Assembly: GCA_030248225.1 (NCBI GenBank)
Contig: JASANE010026676.1
Location: 1-64,000 of the forward strand
From: Trileptium ribeirensis
Lineage: Eukaryota > Nematoda > Enoplea > Enoplida > Thoracostomopsidae
Reading direction: 5' to 3'
DNA: 64,000 nt
The translations under genes and the position numbers were made by a program. Numbering within the stretch: position 1 is the first letter of the stretch; the number at the start of each line of letters is the position of its first letter. Under the pieces are notes generated by a model that searched no databases, was not told the DNA's origin, and saw nothing but the letters and a program-made list of their open reading frames with translations. Of the stretch, positions 1-11,974 are shown piece by piece.

Positions 1-3000
1 TTTAACTTACCAAGAAAATTCTGTGTTTATTTTACATCCCTCCTCCACTTTTCAAAATCTCTTTCGTCTGTTCTCTTATTCGCGGAAATTTGTCGTTCTA
101 TTTCCTTTCCCCATTTTTAGGTCGGACCAAGCAAAATTTCTCTGCGTCCCACCTCGATTCCTCCTTGATTTTCAAACTTTCTTCCTTCTTCTTATTTCTC
201 AAATTCGTCCCTCTATTTCCTTTTTTTATTTATGACGGGAAGAAAAATCTGGTTTTACTCCATTCCTCCTTTTTATCTTTTCAAAACTCTCCTCCTCATC
301 GTTCTTTATTTTGAAATTTGTCTTTTTATTTCCTTCATTTTAACTTGACCAAGAAAGAGTCTGTGTTTGGTCTCATTCCCTCTCTTTTCTCATTTTCAAC
401 TCTCTTCCCGTCGTTCTTCTCTATTGTGAAATTTGTCGTTTATTCCCTTTTATTTTAGTCTACGAAAGAAAATTTGTGTTTACTCTATTCCTCCTTGATT
501 TTCAAAACTTTCTTCTGTTGTTCTCTATTTTTTGAAATTCGTCCTCTATTTCCTTTTTATTTAACTTGAATAATGCGTTTGATCTCGCATTTCCTCCTTG
601 ATTTTCAAAAACTCCCTCCCGTTGTTTTTCTCTCATCCGTGAAATTTATCGTTTATTTCTTTTATTTCAAAGCTTGACCAGAAAATTCCGGTGTCAATCA
701 TTCCCTCTATTTTCAAAACTTTCTTCTGTCTATTTGAAATTCGTCCTCTATTTCCTTTTATTTAACTTGACCAAGCAAAAATTCCGTGTTTTACTTCATT
801 TCTTTTCTCCTCTATTTCAAACTCTCTTCTATTGTTTTTTTTTCTCATTTTGAAATTCGTCCCCTTGATTTCCTTTCATTTTAACTTGACCAACAAAAAT
901 TTCCTGGTTTTTACTCCATTTTTCTTTTTTCTTTATTTTCCAAAACTCTCTTGTATCGTTCTTTATTTCGGTTTGTTCTTTTATTTTTTTTCCTTTTCAT
1001 TTAACTTGACCAAGAAAATTCTGTAATTTTACTCTATATCCTCTTTCTACATTTTTCAAAACTTTCTTCTGTTGTTCTCTACTTTGAAATTTGTCCTCTA
1101 TTTCCTTTTATTTAACTTGACCAAGAAAATTCTGTGTTTACTCTATTCCTCCTATATTTTTCAAAACTCTCTTCTGATTTGTTCTCTATTTTGAAATTTG
1201 TCCTCTATTTCCTTTTATTTAACTTGACCAAGAAAATTCTGTGTTTACTCTATTCCTCCTCTCATTTTCAAAACTTTCTTCTAGTGTTCCTCTATTTTGA
1301 AATTTGTCCTCTATTTCCTTTTTATTTAACTTGATCAAGAAAAATCTGTGTTTACTCTATTCCTCCTCTATTTTCAAAACTCTCTTCTATTGTTCTCTAT
1401 TTTGAAATTTGTCCTCTATTTCCTTTTTTATTTAACTTGACCAAGGTTAATTTGTTTGCTCTATTCCTCCTCTATTTTTCAAAACTCTCTTCAGTTGTTC
1501 TCTATTGTGAAATTTGTAGTCTATTTCCTTTTATTTTCAGCTTGATCAAGATAAATTATGGAAATAGAGGACAAATTTCAAAATATATTACTACTGTAAG
1601 AAGTTTTGAAAATAGAGGAGGAAGGAGTAAACACAGAACTTTCTTCTGTCATGTTATATAAAATGAAATAGAGGACAAATTTCAAAATAGAGAACAATAG
1701 AAGAGAGTTTTGAAAATAGAGGAGGAATGGAGAAACACAATAGTTCTTGTCCAAATATTCCTTATATAAAGGAAATAGAGGATAAATTCAAATAGAGAAC
1801 AACAGAAGAAAGTTTTGAAAATAGAGGAGGTATGGATTACTCACAGAATTTTCCTGGTCAAGTTAAATTAAAGGAAATAGAGGACAAATCCTCAAAATAG
1901 AGTTCTATACAAGAGAGTTTTGAAAATAGAGGAGAGAAAATGGAGTAAACACAGAATTTCTTGGTCAAGTTAAATAAAAGGAAATAAAGGACAAATTTCA
2001 AAATCAGAACAATAGAAGGAGAGTTTTGAAAATAGAGGAGGAATGGAGTAAACACAGAATTTTCTTGGTCAAGTTAAAATAAAAGGAAATAGAGGACAAA
2101 TTTCAAATAGAGAACAACAGAAGAAAGTTTTGAAAATAGAGGAGGAATAGAGTAAACACAGAATTTTCTTGGTAAAGTAAAATAAAAGGACAGACGAAAA
2201 TTTCAAATAGAGAACAGAAGAGAGTTTTGAAAATAGAGGAAGGAAAGAGAGAAAAGAATCTGTTAATGAAATAAAGGTAATATAATAACAAATTTCAAAA
2301 TAGAGAACAATAGAAGAGAATTTTGAAAATAGAGGGAGAATAGAGTAAACACAGAATTTTCTTGATCAAGCTAAAATAAAAGGCAATAGACGACAAATTT
2401 CACAATAGAGAACAACTGAAGAGAGTTTTGAAAATAGAGGAGGAATAGAGTAAACACAGAATTTTCTTGGTCAAGTTAAATAAAAGGAAATAGAGGACAA
2501 ATTTCAAAATAGAGAACAATAGAAGAGAGTTTTGAAAATAGAGGAGGAATGGAGTAAACACAGAATTTTCTTGGTCAAGTTAAATAAAAGGAAATAGAGG
2601 ACAAATTTCAAAATAGAGAACAACAGAAGAAAGTTTTGAAAATAGAGGAGGAATAGAGTAAACACAGAATTTTCTTGGTCAAGCTAAAATAAAAGGAAAT
2701 AGACGACAAATTTCACAATAGAGAACAACAGAAGAGAGTTTTGAAAATAGAGGAGGAATAGAGTAAACACAGAATTTTCTTGGTCAAGTTAAATAAAAGG
2801 AAATAGAGGACAAATTTCAAAATAGAGAACAACAGAAGAGAGTTTTGAAAATATAGGAGGAATAGAGTAAACACAGAATTTTCTTGGTCAAGTTAAATAA
2901 AAGGAAATAGAGGACAAATTTCAAAATAGAGAACACCAGAAGAAAGTTTTGAAAATAGAGGAGGAATAGAGTAAACACAGAATTTTCTTGGTCAAGTTAA

Positions 3001-3712
3001 ATAAAAGGAAATAGAGGACAAATTTCAAAATAGAGAACAACAGAAGAAAGTTTTGAAAATAGAGGAGGAATAGAGTAAACACAGAATTTTCTTGGTCAAG
3101 TTAAATAAAAGGAAATAGAGGACAAATTTCAAAATAGAGAACAACAGAAGAGAGTTTTGAAAATATAGGAGGAATAGAGTAAACACAGAATTTTCTTGGT
3201 CAAGTTAAATAAAAGGAAATAGAGGACAAATTTCAAAATAGAGAACAACAGAAGAGAGTTTTGAAAATATAGGAGGAATAGAGTAAACACAGAATTTTCT
3301 TGGTCAAGTTAAATAAAAGGAAATAGAGGACAAATTTCAAAATAGAGAACAACAGAAGAGAGTTTTGAAAATAGAGGAGGAATAGAGTAAACACAGAATT
3401 TTCTTGGTCAAGCTAAAATAAAAGGAAATAGAGGACAAATTTCAAAATAGAGAACAATAGAACAGAATTTTGAAAATAGAGGAGGAATAGAGTAAACACA
3501 GAATTTTCTTGGTCAAGCTAAAATAAAAGGAAATAGAGGACAAATTTCAAAATAGAGAACAATAGAAGAGAATTTTGAAAATAGAGGAGGAATAGAGTAA
3601 ACACAGAATTTTCTTGGTCAAGCTAAAATAAAAGGAAATAGAGGACAAATTTCAAAATAGAGAACAATAGAAGATAATTTTGAAAATAGAGGAGGAATGG
3701 AGTACATATCCA
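1..3712. repeat. 104-bp satellite in two head-to-head arms
   Basis: The stretch is a tandem array with a period of about 104 bp. Each unit holds the motifs GAAATAGAGGACAAATTTC, TTTTGAAAATAGAGGAGGAA, GTAAACACAGAATTTTC and TTGGTCAAGTTAAATAAAAG. From about 1545 to 3712 the units read in this orientation; from 1 to about 1545 they read as the reverse complement, so the block is one large inverted repeat. The switch is centred on CTTGATCAAG (1541-1550), a palindrome that belongs to the unit. The right arm is more homogeneous (best units 2400-3660) and the left arm decays towards the window edge, where the array probably continues. Small ORFs here are repeat by-products. No protein-coding signal was recognised. 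Confidence 0.95.
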
Positions 3713-3715
3713 TGC

Positions 3716-3772
3716 TCTGCCTATGGTTGTGAGACCTGCGCCGTAACCACTGCGCCACACGACCACATATAT
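3716..3772 (-). repeat. tRNA-derived SINE head fragment
   Basis: On the minus strand the sequence reads GTGTGGCGCAGTGGTTACG, followed by GGCGCAGGTCTCACAACC. TGGCGCAGTGG is an almost exact RNA polymerase III A-box, as at the start of tRNA-derived SINEs. A clear B-box is missing because the satellite begins right after it, so the element looks truncated at the array edge. It could also be a degenerate tRNA pseudogene. Confidence 0.4.
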
Positions 3773-4036
3773 CATATATATGCTAAGGTAGGTATAGAGT
3801 GTGGCTGTATCGAATCGGATGCAATGTGCATACAAATCGGATACAACCGGGCTGAGTGTAAACACGGCCTAATAACGACGGTTGCGGGCAGAAGTAAAAG
3901 CTTCGCCTAGATTTCGCGAACAGTTACCGAAAAATTACCAGCTGTTCAACTGCATTTCGCGAATTTTTGACGAACCGTTTGCTAAAAGAGGTTTCTCCGT
4001 CCATAACTTCACTTTGTATAAGAAATACTTTCATAC

Positions 4037-4391
4037 CTTTATCATTTCTGGCGTTCCGTCGAGTATCAAAACGATTACCGGCTTAATCCGATGTCCGGAT
4101 TCGATAAATACAAGGCGACCACCAAGACCTAATGCGCGTGCCCAAGACTCGATTTGTTTAACATACGGCTTTCGACGACGCATGTGATCGATGGTTATCA
4201 CAGTCCGAGTTGTTGGATAGTTCGGATTACCGTCCAGGATCAAACTGGCACTGGTTTGCGGTGGCATCGATCCATAGATGCGATCAGGGCTTTCTAAATC
4301 AGCAACCATCGTCTTCTTATTAAGCTCCGATTTAAGATAATCGACTAAATCGCTAAGCATCGGTTGACCAACAAGCGACTCGGCATGTTTC
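4037..4391 (-). CDS. RWDD3: RWDD3-like exon 3 (C-terminal domain)
   Basis: 355 nt, with acceptor TTATTTCAG and donor ATAAAG|GTATGA. The hallmarks are KHAESLVGQPM, DHMRRRKPYVKQIESW and LGGRLVF, then VIVLILDGTPEMIK. An extra ESGHRIKP segment interrupts the GRLxF...IxxLL region relative to vertebrate proteins. The exon contains no stop and ends in phase 0. Confidence 0.8.
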
Positions 4392-7300
4392 CTGAAATAA
4401 CATTTTTTCAAATGTACAAAGCGTACAAGAAATCAAGCATCATAGTTCCAGTATTCGGCCGAATACCGAATAGTTACTTTTAATCCACTTTTTTAAATTT
4501 TTATTTATCAGCTATTCAAAAGCCTCCCCAAGTAACCCTGAGGGGCGGTACGTTATAACGTTAGAAAAAAGAACAGCCTAGAGCGGGGGTTCAGGGGGCG
4601 GCAGCCCGCCGACTTAGGCTTAGCGTATGTCTCATATAAGGACCTTAGCTTAGGCTAAGACTAAGGCTTAGGCTTAGTATATCGAGAAGGGCATGGCCTG
4701 CATTTTATTTCCGCCCCTCAGGGTAACTTTGGCGCAAAAGCTAATGCCACATTAACTTATCGCAAACTTAATTTAACAGCACACGTTGTAAAGATCGCAA
4801 CCCTTAAACTGTTGAAATATTTAGCAATAATTCCATACGATAAATATCGATGCAATCAATGTTTTGACAGGTCCAGATTATTGGATCGCTCTAACAAATA
4901 TATATTTGCACTATGAAAAACGTACGTATATAGATAGTTCGAATATGTTGAAAATGAAACCACAATGAAGAGATTTCAACAAGCATTATAATATTGGTTA
5001 GGTAACGTAGATTCCGCTGATAATGAAAATGCAGTGAAATGTTTGGTTGTCGCGACTAAAAAGTCTATTCTAAAATCAAGCTGGAAATTCTAAAAATGTC
5101 TTCAAGGTGACCTATTCACTGGACCGACACGATTATAAAATAAGCGGATTCTACTGTATTGTATAAACATATTGTATTTGAAATTTAACAAGATTAAATG
5201 CAGTTCATAATTCGATAGCGACATTTCCAGGTTACAAGTAATAGTTTGGCTGGTAATAATTCAGAGTTTGCATGGAAAGATTTTGACGCTTTAAGACATT
5301 GCCATAGCCCTAGTAGCAGGAGTACATTGTACAACCGTCGTGAATATAGATATAATATGAATTTTAACGCCATACGCCAGGCTGTAGATGATCCATACCA
5401 AATTTTGTCGCATTTGCCCCACCTGTTAAGAAGTTAACGACCTCGTCCCCTCGGTCATATCTGCAATAAGAAGTTCATAGATTCTTGAAATTATAACTAT
5501 GGCACAGCGCAAAACAATGTAAAATTTATGTGTTAGGGCTACAATGTGTTTTACATATCGAATTTGAGCGTAGCATTTGAGCGCCTCAAGTATTAGGGCA
5601 ACATTAACACAAATTTATATGCATTTGTACTGAATTTTCTATAAAATTGTTATGAGTTAGGGATTCTGAGAATTTCATAAAAAGGGGTTCTCTAGCGCAT
5701 AAAATAAAATTTATGTTAGGAAGCGAATTTCACAATTTCAAGAATTCGTAACCCGGTTGGCAACAATTCTATTAAAATCTAACCCATTAGGGAGATTTTA
5801 GAACCAGGTTTTAGTTTGAGTTCCTAAAATTAGGCCGTCAAACGATTATTTAAACGATTGAATTTGTGAGCTTAGGGCCTCAGTTCGCCCAGTCAGTGAA
5901 ACAAAACTATCATAATTATCGGTGTCAATCGGTGAATTGTGTCGCATAACTTGATGTTGCTGTGTATCCTGATATAATGTGTTTTAAAGTGTAGTATCAG
6001 TACTCAATCAATCAACCTCGCGAACTAGCGCAGCTGGGAGCGGATCCGATCTCCGTTTCCCCGCTAGCTGCCAAAGAATAGGACTCACGCGGGCTACGGC
6101 CGTAATTGCGAAGAGGTAGGGACAACCTGCCATTTAAGATCTGCTAATTGTATTTCTGATGAAATAACGCCTGCCTCAGGTTCGAACAAATCGTTGCCAA
6201 CTCGTTGTTTGACCAGTTGAATGGCGTTATACGAAACGAAAGCGACGGAACTTCACTCGGATACCCGTTCGGAATAGTAAAACAAACGCCCAGATTCGAG
6301 GTAAAATAGAGAAGAAACGTCCCTAAAATAAACAAAAATCCACAAGACGTACTTCCTAAAGATTGTTAGCAAATACAAGAGATGGGAACTTAAAATGACA
6401 AATTAAGGATGCATTTTGTAAACAGAATTATTCGCCTTTACATGAAGTCCATTTACCAGTTAAGGAGGAAAACTTTCAAAAAGTTCACAACTCTCAAGAA
6501 AACTTAAAAATTCTTTTTTTCACTTTTCATTGAACGCGCGCCACTTGACTACCCGAACCCTCAAAATCATATTCTTAATCCCATAAACTTATAGACCGAT
6601 TCTAATCCACTAAGATCCATGAAATTTAAACGAAGTGTCTTTGATTTTTGCAAGAATATTCCTTGAAATTTCAAACAATTATTTTCTAAAGAATTATCTT
6701 TGAAAAGTCAAGAATTTGAATTTTCAAAGAATACTCTGGTGGTGCAAAAATCACAGTAACTTTTTTTAAATTTCATCAAAACCTAGTAGGGACAATCAGA
6801 GCCCTTTTGCACCGCCTCAGATATGACGACGTACCGCATGTATGGTTAAAATAGTAAACCAAACGTATTTAGCTGAAAAATGTCGGTGAGCCACAAACGA
6901 ATAATCGCAGAATTTGCAATAATCCAATCTCAGTTTGTTGAGAATTGGGAAAAATTATATACAGCAACGATTTAAATCAAACTATTAAAAGAAATTAAAA
7001 TATGGAAATAAAATATAAATGAAAAGTTAAAATATGAAACACGTAAAGAAATGAAATTAAAATATTCACACTGAACTACTAAAAATTCAAAGCTTTTAAA
7101 TCGTATAAAGCGAGAAAAAGAACTTTCCTACTGTTGCTCGTTTTCGAGGAAACTTATCCGTCAGCAAAATTTGGATAGTCCCTTTCTAATACTAACGTTG
7201 GACTCGAAAGATCTGACTGTTTTAAAATTCAATTTAAATTTAAACACGTAAAGAAATGAAATTAAAATATTCACACTGAACTACTAAAAATTCAAAGCTT

Positions 7301-8003
7301 TTAAATCGTATAAAGCGAGAAAAAGAACTTTCCTACTGTTGCTCGTTTTCGAGGAAACTTACCCGTCAGCAAAATTTGGATAGTCCCTTTCTAATACTAA
7401 CGTTGGACTCGAAAGATCTGACTGTTTTAAAATTCAATTTAAATTTAAACACGTAAAGAAATGAAATTAAAATATTCACACTGAACTACTAAAAATCCAA
7501 AGCTTTTAAATCGTATAAAGCGAGAAAAAGAACTTTCCTACTGTTGCTCGTTTTCGAGGAAACTTATCCGTCAGCAAAACTTGGATAGTCCCTTTCTAAT
7601 ACTAACGTTGGACTCGAAAGATCTGACTGTTTTAAAATTCAATTTAAATTTATTATTAAATCGGCACATGAAGTAAATCATATAATTTAGTAACCAAATA
7701 TTACATTTCGTTTTAGCCTTTGGCGTCTGCGAAGTCAACTGCAAAAACTGGCAATACCTATAAGTAGCATAACTGCCCCACTTTCGAACATTACAATACG
7801 CAATGCACCATCGAGTGAAAAGTTTATCAGAAGTTTGGAAAAACACTGCGATAAACTGTGAACACAAAGCTTAAAACAATAAATATATATCTTTTATAAG
7901 TCAACAAATCTAACATACTTTGATCGACACGCTCAAATTCGCCGGGCAAACAATACACGGCTTCGATTGCTGTCAATTCATTGTTCAACGATTCAATGTC
8001 CAT
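4037..8003 (-). CDS. RWDD3: RWDD3/RSUME-like RWD domain protein (gene model, 3 exons, 3' end not found)
   Basis: The exons join in phase: 8003-7919 (ends phase 1), 6322-6169 (ends phase 2), 4391-4037 (ends phase 0). The N-terminal exon encodes MDIESLNNELTAIEAVY, the typical start of an RWD domain. Exon 2 has the RWD signature NGYPSEVPSLSF. Exon 3 has HAESLVGQPMLSDLV, then DHMRRRKPYVKQIESWA and LGLGGRLVFI, the C-terminal part characteristic of RWDD3. In vertebrates RWDD3 (RSUME) binds UBC9 and enhances SUMO conjugation; that role here is inferred from homology. The exon 2 donor (GTTATT) is weak but is the one that keeps the phase. After the exon 3 donor (AAG|GTATGA) no matching terminal exon was seen; it may lie within or beyond the satellite. 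In-frame codons exist upstream of the chosen ATG, but the domain begins at this methionine. Confidence 0.75.
4530..4729. mobile_element. palindromic MITE family P, copy 1
   Basis: A 200-bp element bounded by inverted ends: AAGTAACCCTGAGGGGCGG at the left and CGCCCCTCAGGGTAACTT at the right. The core holds CTTAGGCTTAG-type direct repeats near GTATATCGAGAA. Related copies lie at 8846-9040 and 45739-45928, with a remnant at 12886-12980. No ORF. It lies in RWDD3-like intron 2, about 140 bp upstream of exon 3. Confidence 0.85.
4730..6168. other. RWDD3-like intron 2, remainder
   Basis: AT-rich intronic sequence. A stretch near 6025-6046 (TAGCGCAGCTGG) resembles a pol III A-box and may be another SINE remnant. 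A small plus-strand ORF at 5246-5437 has no recognisable domain. Nothing else is supported. Confidence 0.5.
6169..6322 (-). CDS. RWDD3: RWDD3-like exon 2 (RWD domain core)
   Basis: 154 nt, with acceptor TTTATTTTAG. It encodes TFLLYFTSNLGVCFTIPNGY followed by PSEVPSLSF, the YPxxxP signature of RWD domains, then an ELATICSNLRQ helix. The frame runs into a TAG soon after, so the donor must lie before it; GC|GTTATT gives the phase that exon 3 needs. Confidence 0.7.
6323..7918. other. RWDD3-like intron 1
   Basis: AT-rich intron. Its only structured content is the three-copy 205-bp tandem repeat at 7037-7651. ORFs here are short and have no recognisable domain. Confidence 0.5.
7037..7651. repeat. 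205-bp tandem repeat, three copies
   Basis: The motif ACACGTAAAGAAATGAAAT recurs with an exact spacing of 205 bp, at 7041, 7246 and 7451. Each unit carries GCTCGTTTTCGAGGAAACTT and ends with AAATTCAATTTAAATT. The copies differ at only a few positions, so the amplification is recent. Confidence 0.95.
7919..8003 (-). CDS. RWDD3: RWDD3-like exon 1 (RWD domain start)
   Basis: 85 nt; 28 codons plus one base from ATG to the donor CAAA|GTATGT. It encodes the first helix of the RWD fold (LNNELTAIEAVYCLPGEFER). A longer in-frame leader exists upstream (MWFTLFN...), but the homologous start is MDIES. Confidence 0.75.
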
Positions 8004-8845
8004 GAACGACTTCAAAGATTTACACCCAAAGACAAGTGAATTGAATAAAGTAAACCACATTAAAGCTCCTGAACAACCCGCTATTTAGAAACTCAACCAG
8101 GACAAAATTCAAATAAGACTCCCTGAAATCAATGTCGGAATAACAAATTTTAATTCCGATTAGGTGCACAGCGTAGTTGGGCATTAGTAATGAAAACTGA
8201 TCATTGACAAGGCGGCATTTGAAGATCCAAAATGAGATATAATGAAGAAACAGAACATTTACTCATCAACTAATCTATACACAATACTGAGACATCTATA
8301 TGAATAGTTTGTAAGTAACAAGATTAGACTGTAGTGTACCCGAAATCTATTTCCATACGTCAATGTAAAATTGTTTTAAAAAACACCGACTGACTCCGGG
8401 TTACATTATACCAATCCTTCACACACTTGCTATCCAAGTAAAACACATGGCTACTTATTCATCATATCGTCTATATTGGAAAAAACGTTAGTTACAGAAA
8501 AAGCTACCATCGTCAGCCTAAAACCCGCTACGTTATTAGAACGTGTCAGAGTTACTCGCTGCAGTAAATGAGTCAGGTTATAAAATAAAGTGTAAGTTCG
8601 TTCGCAAAAAACCGCTATATCTTCCCTGACTTCCGTACTTCGTTATCACCACATAATAATTTTGCAAACATTTTATAATCCAAATTAAACATACTTAATG
8701 GGTGCTAGTTGTCCATATTTTCCCGATGGCCTTTGCCCTGGTATAACAGGGTTATTTCGCCATCATAGGCGTTCACGTTCATCTCATTTTTCATTTTGGT
8801 AGCGATTGTACAATGGGCATAATACACCGCTAATGCGGTCACCGA
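8004..8845. other. spacer upstream of RWDD3-like gene
   Basis: Contains whatever promoter the RWDD3-like gene uses. No TATA box or other regulatory motif can be placed with confidence, and no coding exon was recognised. Confidence 0.4.
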
Positions 8846-9040
8846 ATTTTTCGCCCTGAGCGGTGTTACTTTATAACGTTAGAAAAAGAGCAGCTTAAAG
8901 TATGGGCTTCGGGGCGTGGCAACCCCCGACTCAGGCTTGTTATATGTTTCATATAAGGACCTTAGCTAAGGCTAAGACTAAGGCTTAGTATATCGAGAAC
9001 CGCATGGCCTGCACTTTACTTACGCCCCTCAGGGTTACTT
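8846..9040. mobile_element. palindromic MITE family P, copy 2
   Basis: Matches copy 1 along its length, including TTATAACGTTAGAAAAAGA, the GGCTTAG-type repeats and GTATATCGAGAACC. The right end (CGCCCCTCAGGGTTACTT) is well preserved and the left end is degenerate. Non-coding. Confidence 0.8.
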
Positions 9041-9342
9041 TGGATGAATTTATTATAGAAGCCTATCGAATCCAGTCCTATCATGGTGTCTTATTTCCTT
9101 GAATTGAGCGAATCACTTGTTTCAATTCCTTAATTGTCAGCGGACTGAGCAAAAATTTTTTGTTTTGCACTTCCCCAGAAATATAAAATAATTGACAGTC
9201 TTAAAAGCCTCTCATTCAGTAAATTGACGTTCTGGCCCTGAAAATAATGTTCAACACAGGTTTCAGCTAACGGTGATGTATTTTTACCTTGTCATAACCT
9301 TTCCCTCGCATAATATGGGAGCAGTGAATCTAAATAAACCAG

Positions 9343-9985
9343 TTACGTTTCACTGTACAAAACGCGGATAGCGCTGCAACTGTAAAACTCACGGATGCAT
9401 AGATATGGGCTAATCCTGAATCTGCTCCATGCAAGAATATGCTTATATCTCCAGTAATGCCCTGAGCCTGTAGATTCCTTCGACCTGTCCATTTCTTTAT
9501 CTTCTACAACACACAAATTCCAAAGAATATGGTAGAGACCAAGCACCACCATCTCAGATTCCTTAAAGAAATCGATTATCGTCGGCTGATGCATAGGATT
9601 TAATAAAGAATGATTTTGAAGTTGTATGTTTTTATATTCAGAAAACAGCAGGTTATATCCAACTGAACCGTTGATACAATGTCTTCTCTGTATAACCGTA
9701 TCAGAAGAAAAGGCAACAGAAAGTAACGCTCTGTTCACTAAGATTTTTTGTTTTCTGTTCCCTGTTTTCCAGATTCCCGGCGAGGCAAAAGAACGAAAAA
9801 TCCTAAAGCGTTGCTCAAAATCTCTGTTAAACTTTTCTGATTCTACACCATTCATTATGTTTGTCTCCTGAAGAGCCAAGATATATATGTGTTTACTCTT
9901 CTCATAAACCACTGATATTATCCTAAAATGTTTTAAACCATTTACAGTTGAGCATGCCGACCGTGAGAATATTCACAAAAGAGAC
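9343..9985 (-). pseudogene. decayed LINE endonuclease (EEP) domain fragment
   Basis: Read on the minus strand, two frames together give VGMLNCKWFKTF, then YILALQETNI, then GYNLLFSEYKN. These correspond to the LNxNGL, DILALQET and GVxILFS motifs at the N terminus of apurinic-type endonucleases of non-LTR retrotransposons. A frameshift and a stop separate the first two motifs. No reverse transcriptase follows, so this is an isolated fragment. Identification rests on motif order only. Confidence 0.5.
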
Positions 9986-11974
9986 CATAGCGGTTATGTG
10001 GGGAAATTTAGCCCGAAGGAGGTACTTATTTCAGACTTCGACAGCATCTCCAATCATGCCTACATCAGGTAAATTTTGCTTGAGACTATTTGCCACAATC
10101 GAATTCAGCTTTATATTCCGGCCAATTTATCAACTCATGGCGGATGAATATAAGCAACAATTTTTATTCAACTGAAGATTTTAATCAAACAATTCCATAT
10201 TATATAATCATATATATACATTATATAGAATTATCTTTATACATAATTCCATAAGTTGTGTATTTTAATATCTCTAATCTAAAGCCAACCACTATCACTA
10301 GATGGTTCCACAAGTTTTCCAACTCGAATATTCCGCTTTGATTACGGTTTTAGGTCAAGAGAACATAAAACATTCTCAAACCTTCCTCGGAATTCATCAC
10401 GTTTTCGAAATTTTGGACTTTGCAAAATAGTGCATTACGCACAACCCAGTTGCGTATACACCGCTATAACACTTCAAACTGTGTTTTGAAACTAAATCTG
10501 GTTAGCACTGGAGCTACTGACGACCTCAATATTGGCGACATAAATCTAAATACTCCTATAGCTTATAGCAATCAATAGTGATGAGGTACCTTATAAAATT
10601 TCAGTACTCTTAATACTGCGTAGTATTCACACAGGCACAGAAATTCAGTGCGAGGGTGAAAATATGAAAATGATCAATAAAAAAATTTCATACCGAAAAT
10701 ATCGGAAAATTAAACCCGCGAAAGATCTGAGCGACAGCCGTAAAGCACGGGCAAAACAGCATCAGTGGTACAAAGAATACGCTCTCGTAGTCACCACAAA
10801 CTATAACGAAATAGTTTTACTAAATCCGATAACAAAAAATTATGAAGTTGAAAGTTAATGTAAAGAGTCCACTTTAGGTGCGTACACTAACGGTGTTATT
10901 CTTTGTCAAAATCACAAATTGATTCGAGCAGAAATACCCGTTCACATTGTTGCCAGTTGTATTCGTATTTTTTAAACCGAACATGGGCTATGCGATGTAG
11001 GAGTGGAATTTGCGTTCGCGCACATTTGTCCACTTTCATCAAATCAGACAGCAATGTTCGCGGCGTTCTATCTGTGCATTATAGCATAAAACCGACATTG
11101 GTAATGGCGTTTTCACTTGTACACGATCAGAAAAATGCGACGCTAAACCACAAAATAGTGACCGCGAACAGCGCCCACACATTACTGCATCGCAAATCGT
11201 GTACGCGTACATAAGGGAAAATCGAGATTTGTTCGCGTTCATCGCTTTTAAGTTGGTGAACTGACTTTACAAAACAACACACCAGGTGTACGCAGCAAAG
11301 TGGGCTCATGGATAACACAAAACTTCAAACATATACAACGTCCCTTCGAAATCTTGTCTTTTATCAAAACAATTTCCATTGTTAACACGGGCGGTGATTT
11401 TGTTTGATTTTTAAGACAGTCTCTTTTTTACGATCTCTAGCGCTCTTTTACAAAAAGTCATACGGATTGTCGTGGGAAGCATAAACAAGTTTAACAATGA
11501 CGTATGTAATGTTCATGGACATGTATCCCTTGATACTATGTAACAAAGCACCTGTTGCTTTGTTAAAAAACAAGAGAATGGAGCAATCCAGAGAAAGAAC
11601 CATTTGCAAACTCCGGCTCGCCTCTTCCTAAATCGTGTCCGGTTCGACCATCAATGATGGCAAGCCAGGATCTAAATATATCTTACACTAAAAGTACTTT
11701 AATAACGTTAACAAAATGTTTTACTCTTTTGGTGATCGTGATATCACAAACATTTTCCATTTTAATATTGACGTAATAGAATGTTCATGTCCGTACTGCT
11801 GTACAGTGCCTGCTTTCAACAACACACTACCGGCTGAGGCACAAACCTTACCACAGGCCTTAACAGTGCCCTGCGACTGACTTACAGGTAAAATCAGCAG
11901 ACTCGACCAGAACCTGAGCCAGCTTTTTTAAATCCGCGGTCCAGAAATCCATTGTATTTTAGCCACGATTATTC
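9986..11974. other. spacer downstream of BMS1
   Basis: Holds the BMS1 3' UTR of unknown length; no AATAAA was found close to the stop on the minus strand. A plus-strand ORF at 10664-10858 (64 residues, MKMINKKISYRKYRK... to ...NYEVES) is basic and could be a terminal exon, but I do not recognise it. No other feature is supported. Confidence 0.4.

Noticed and set aside
90..1660. Small hydrophobic ORFs at the left edge as membrane proteins.
   Set aside because: They are translations of T-rich satellite units.
4600..4690. Interstitial telomere tract.
   Set aside because: The TTAGGC-like units are few, degenerate and part of a MITE core.
10664..10858. 64-residue basic ORF as a small gene.
   Set aside because: No recognisable domain, neighbouring exon or family; only noted within the spacer.
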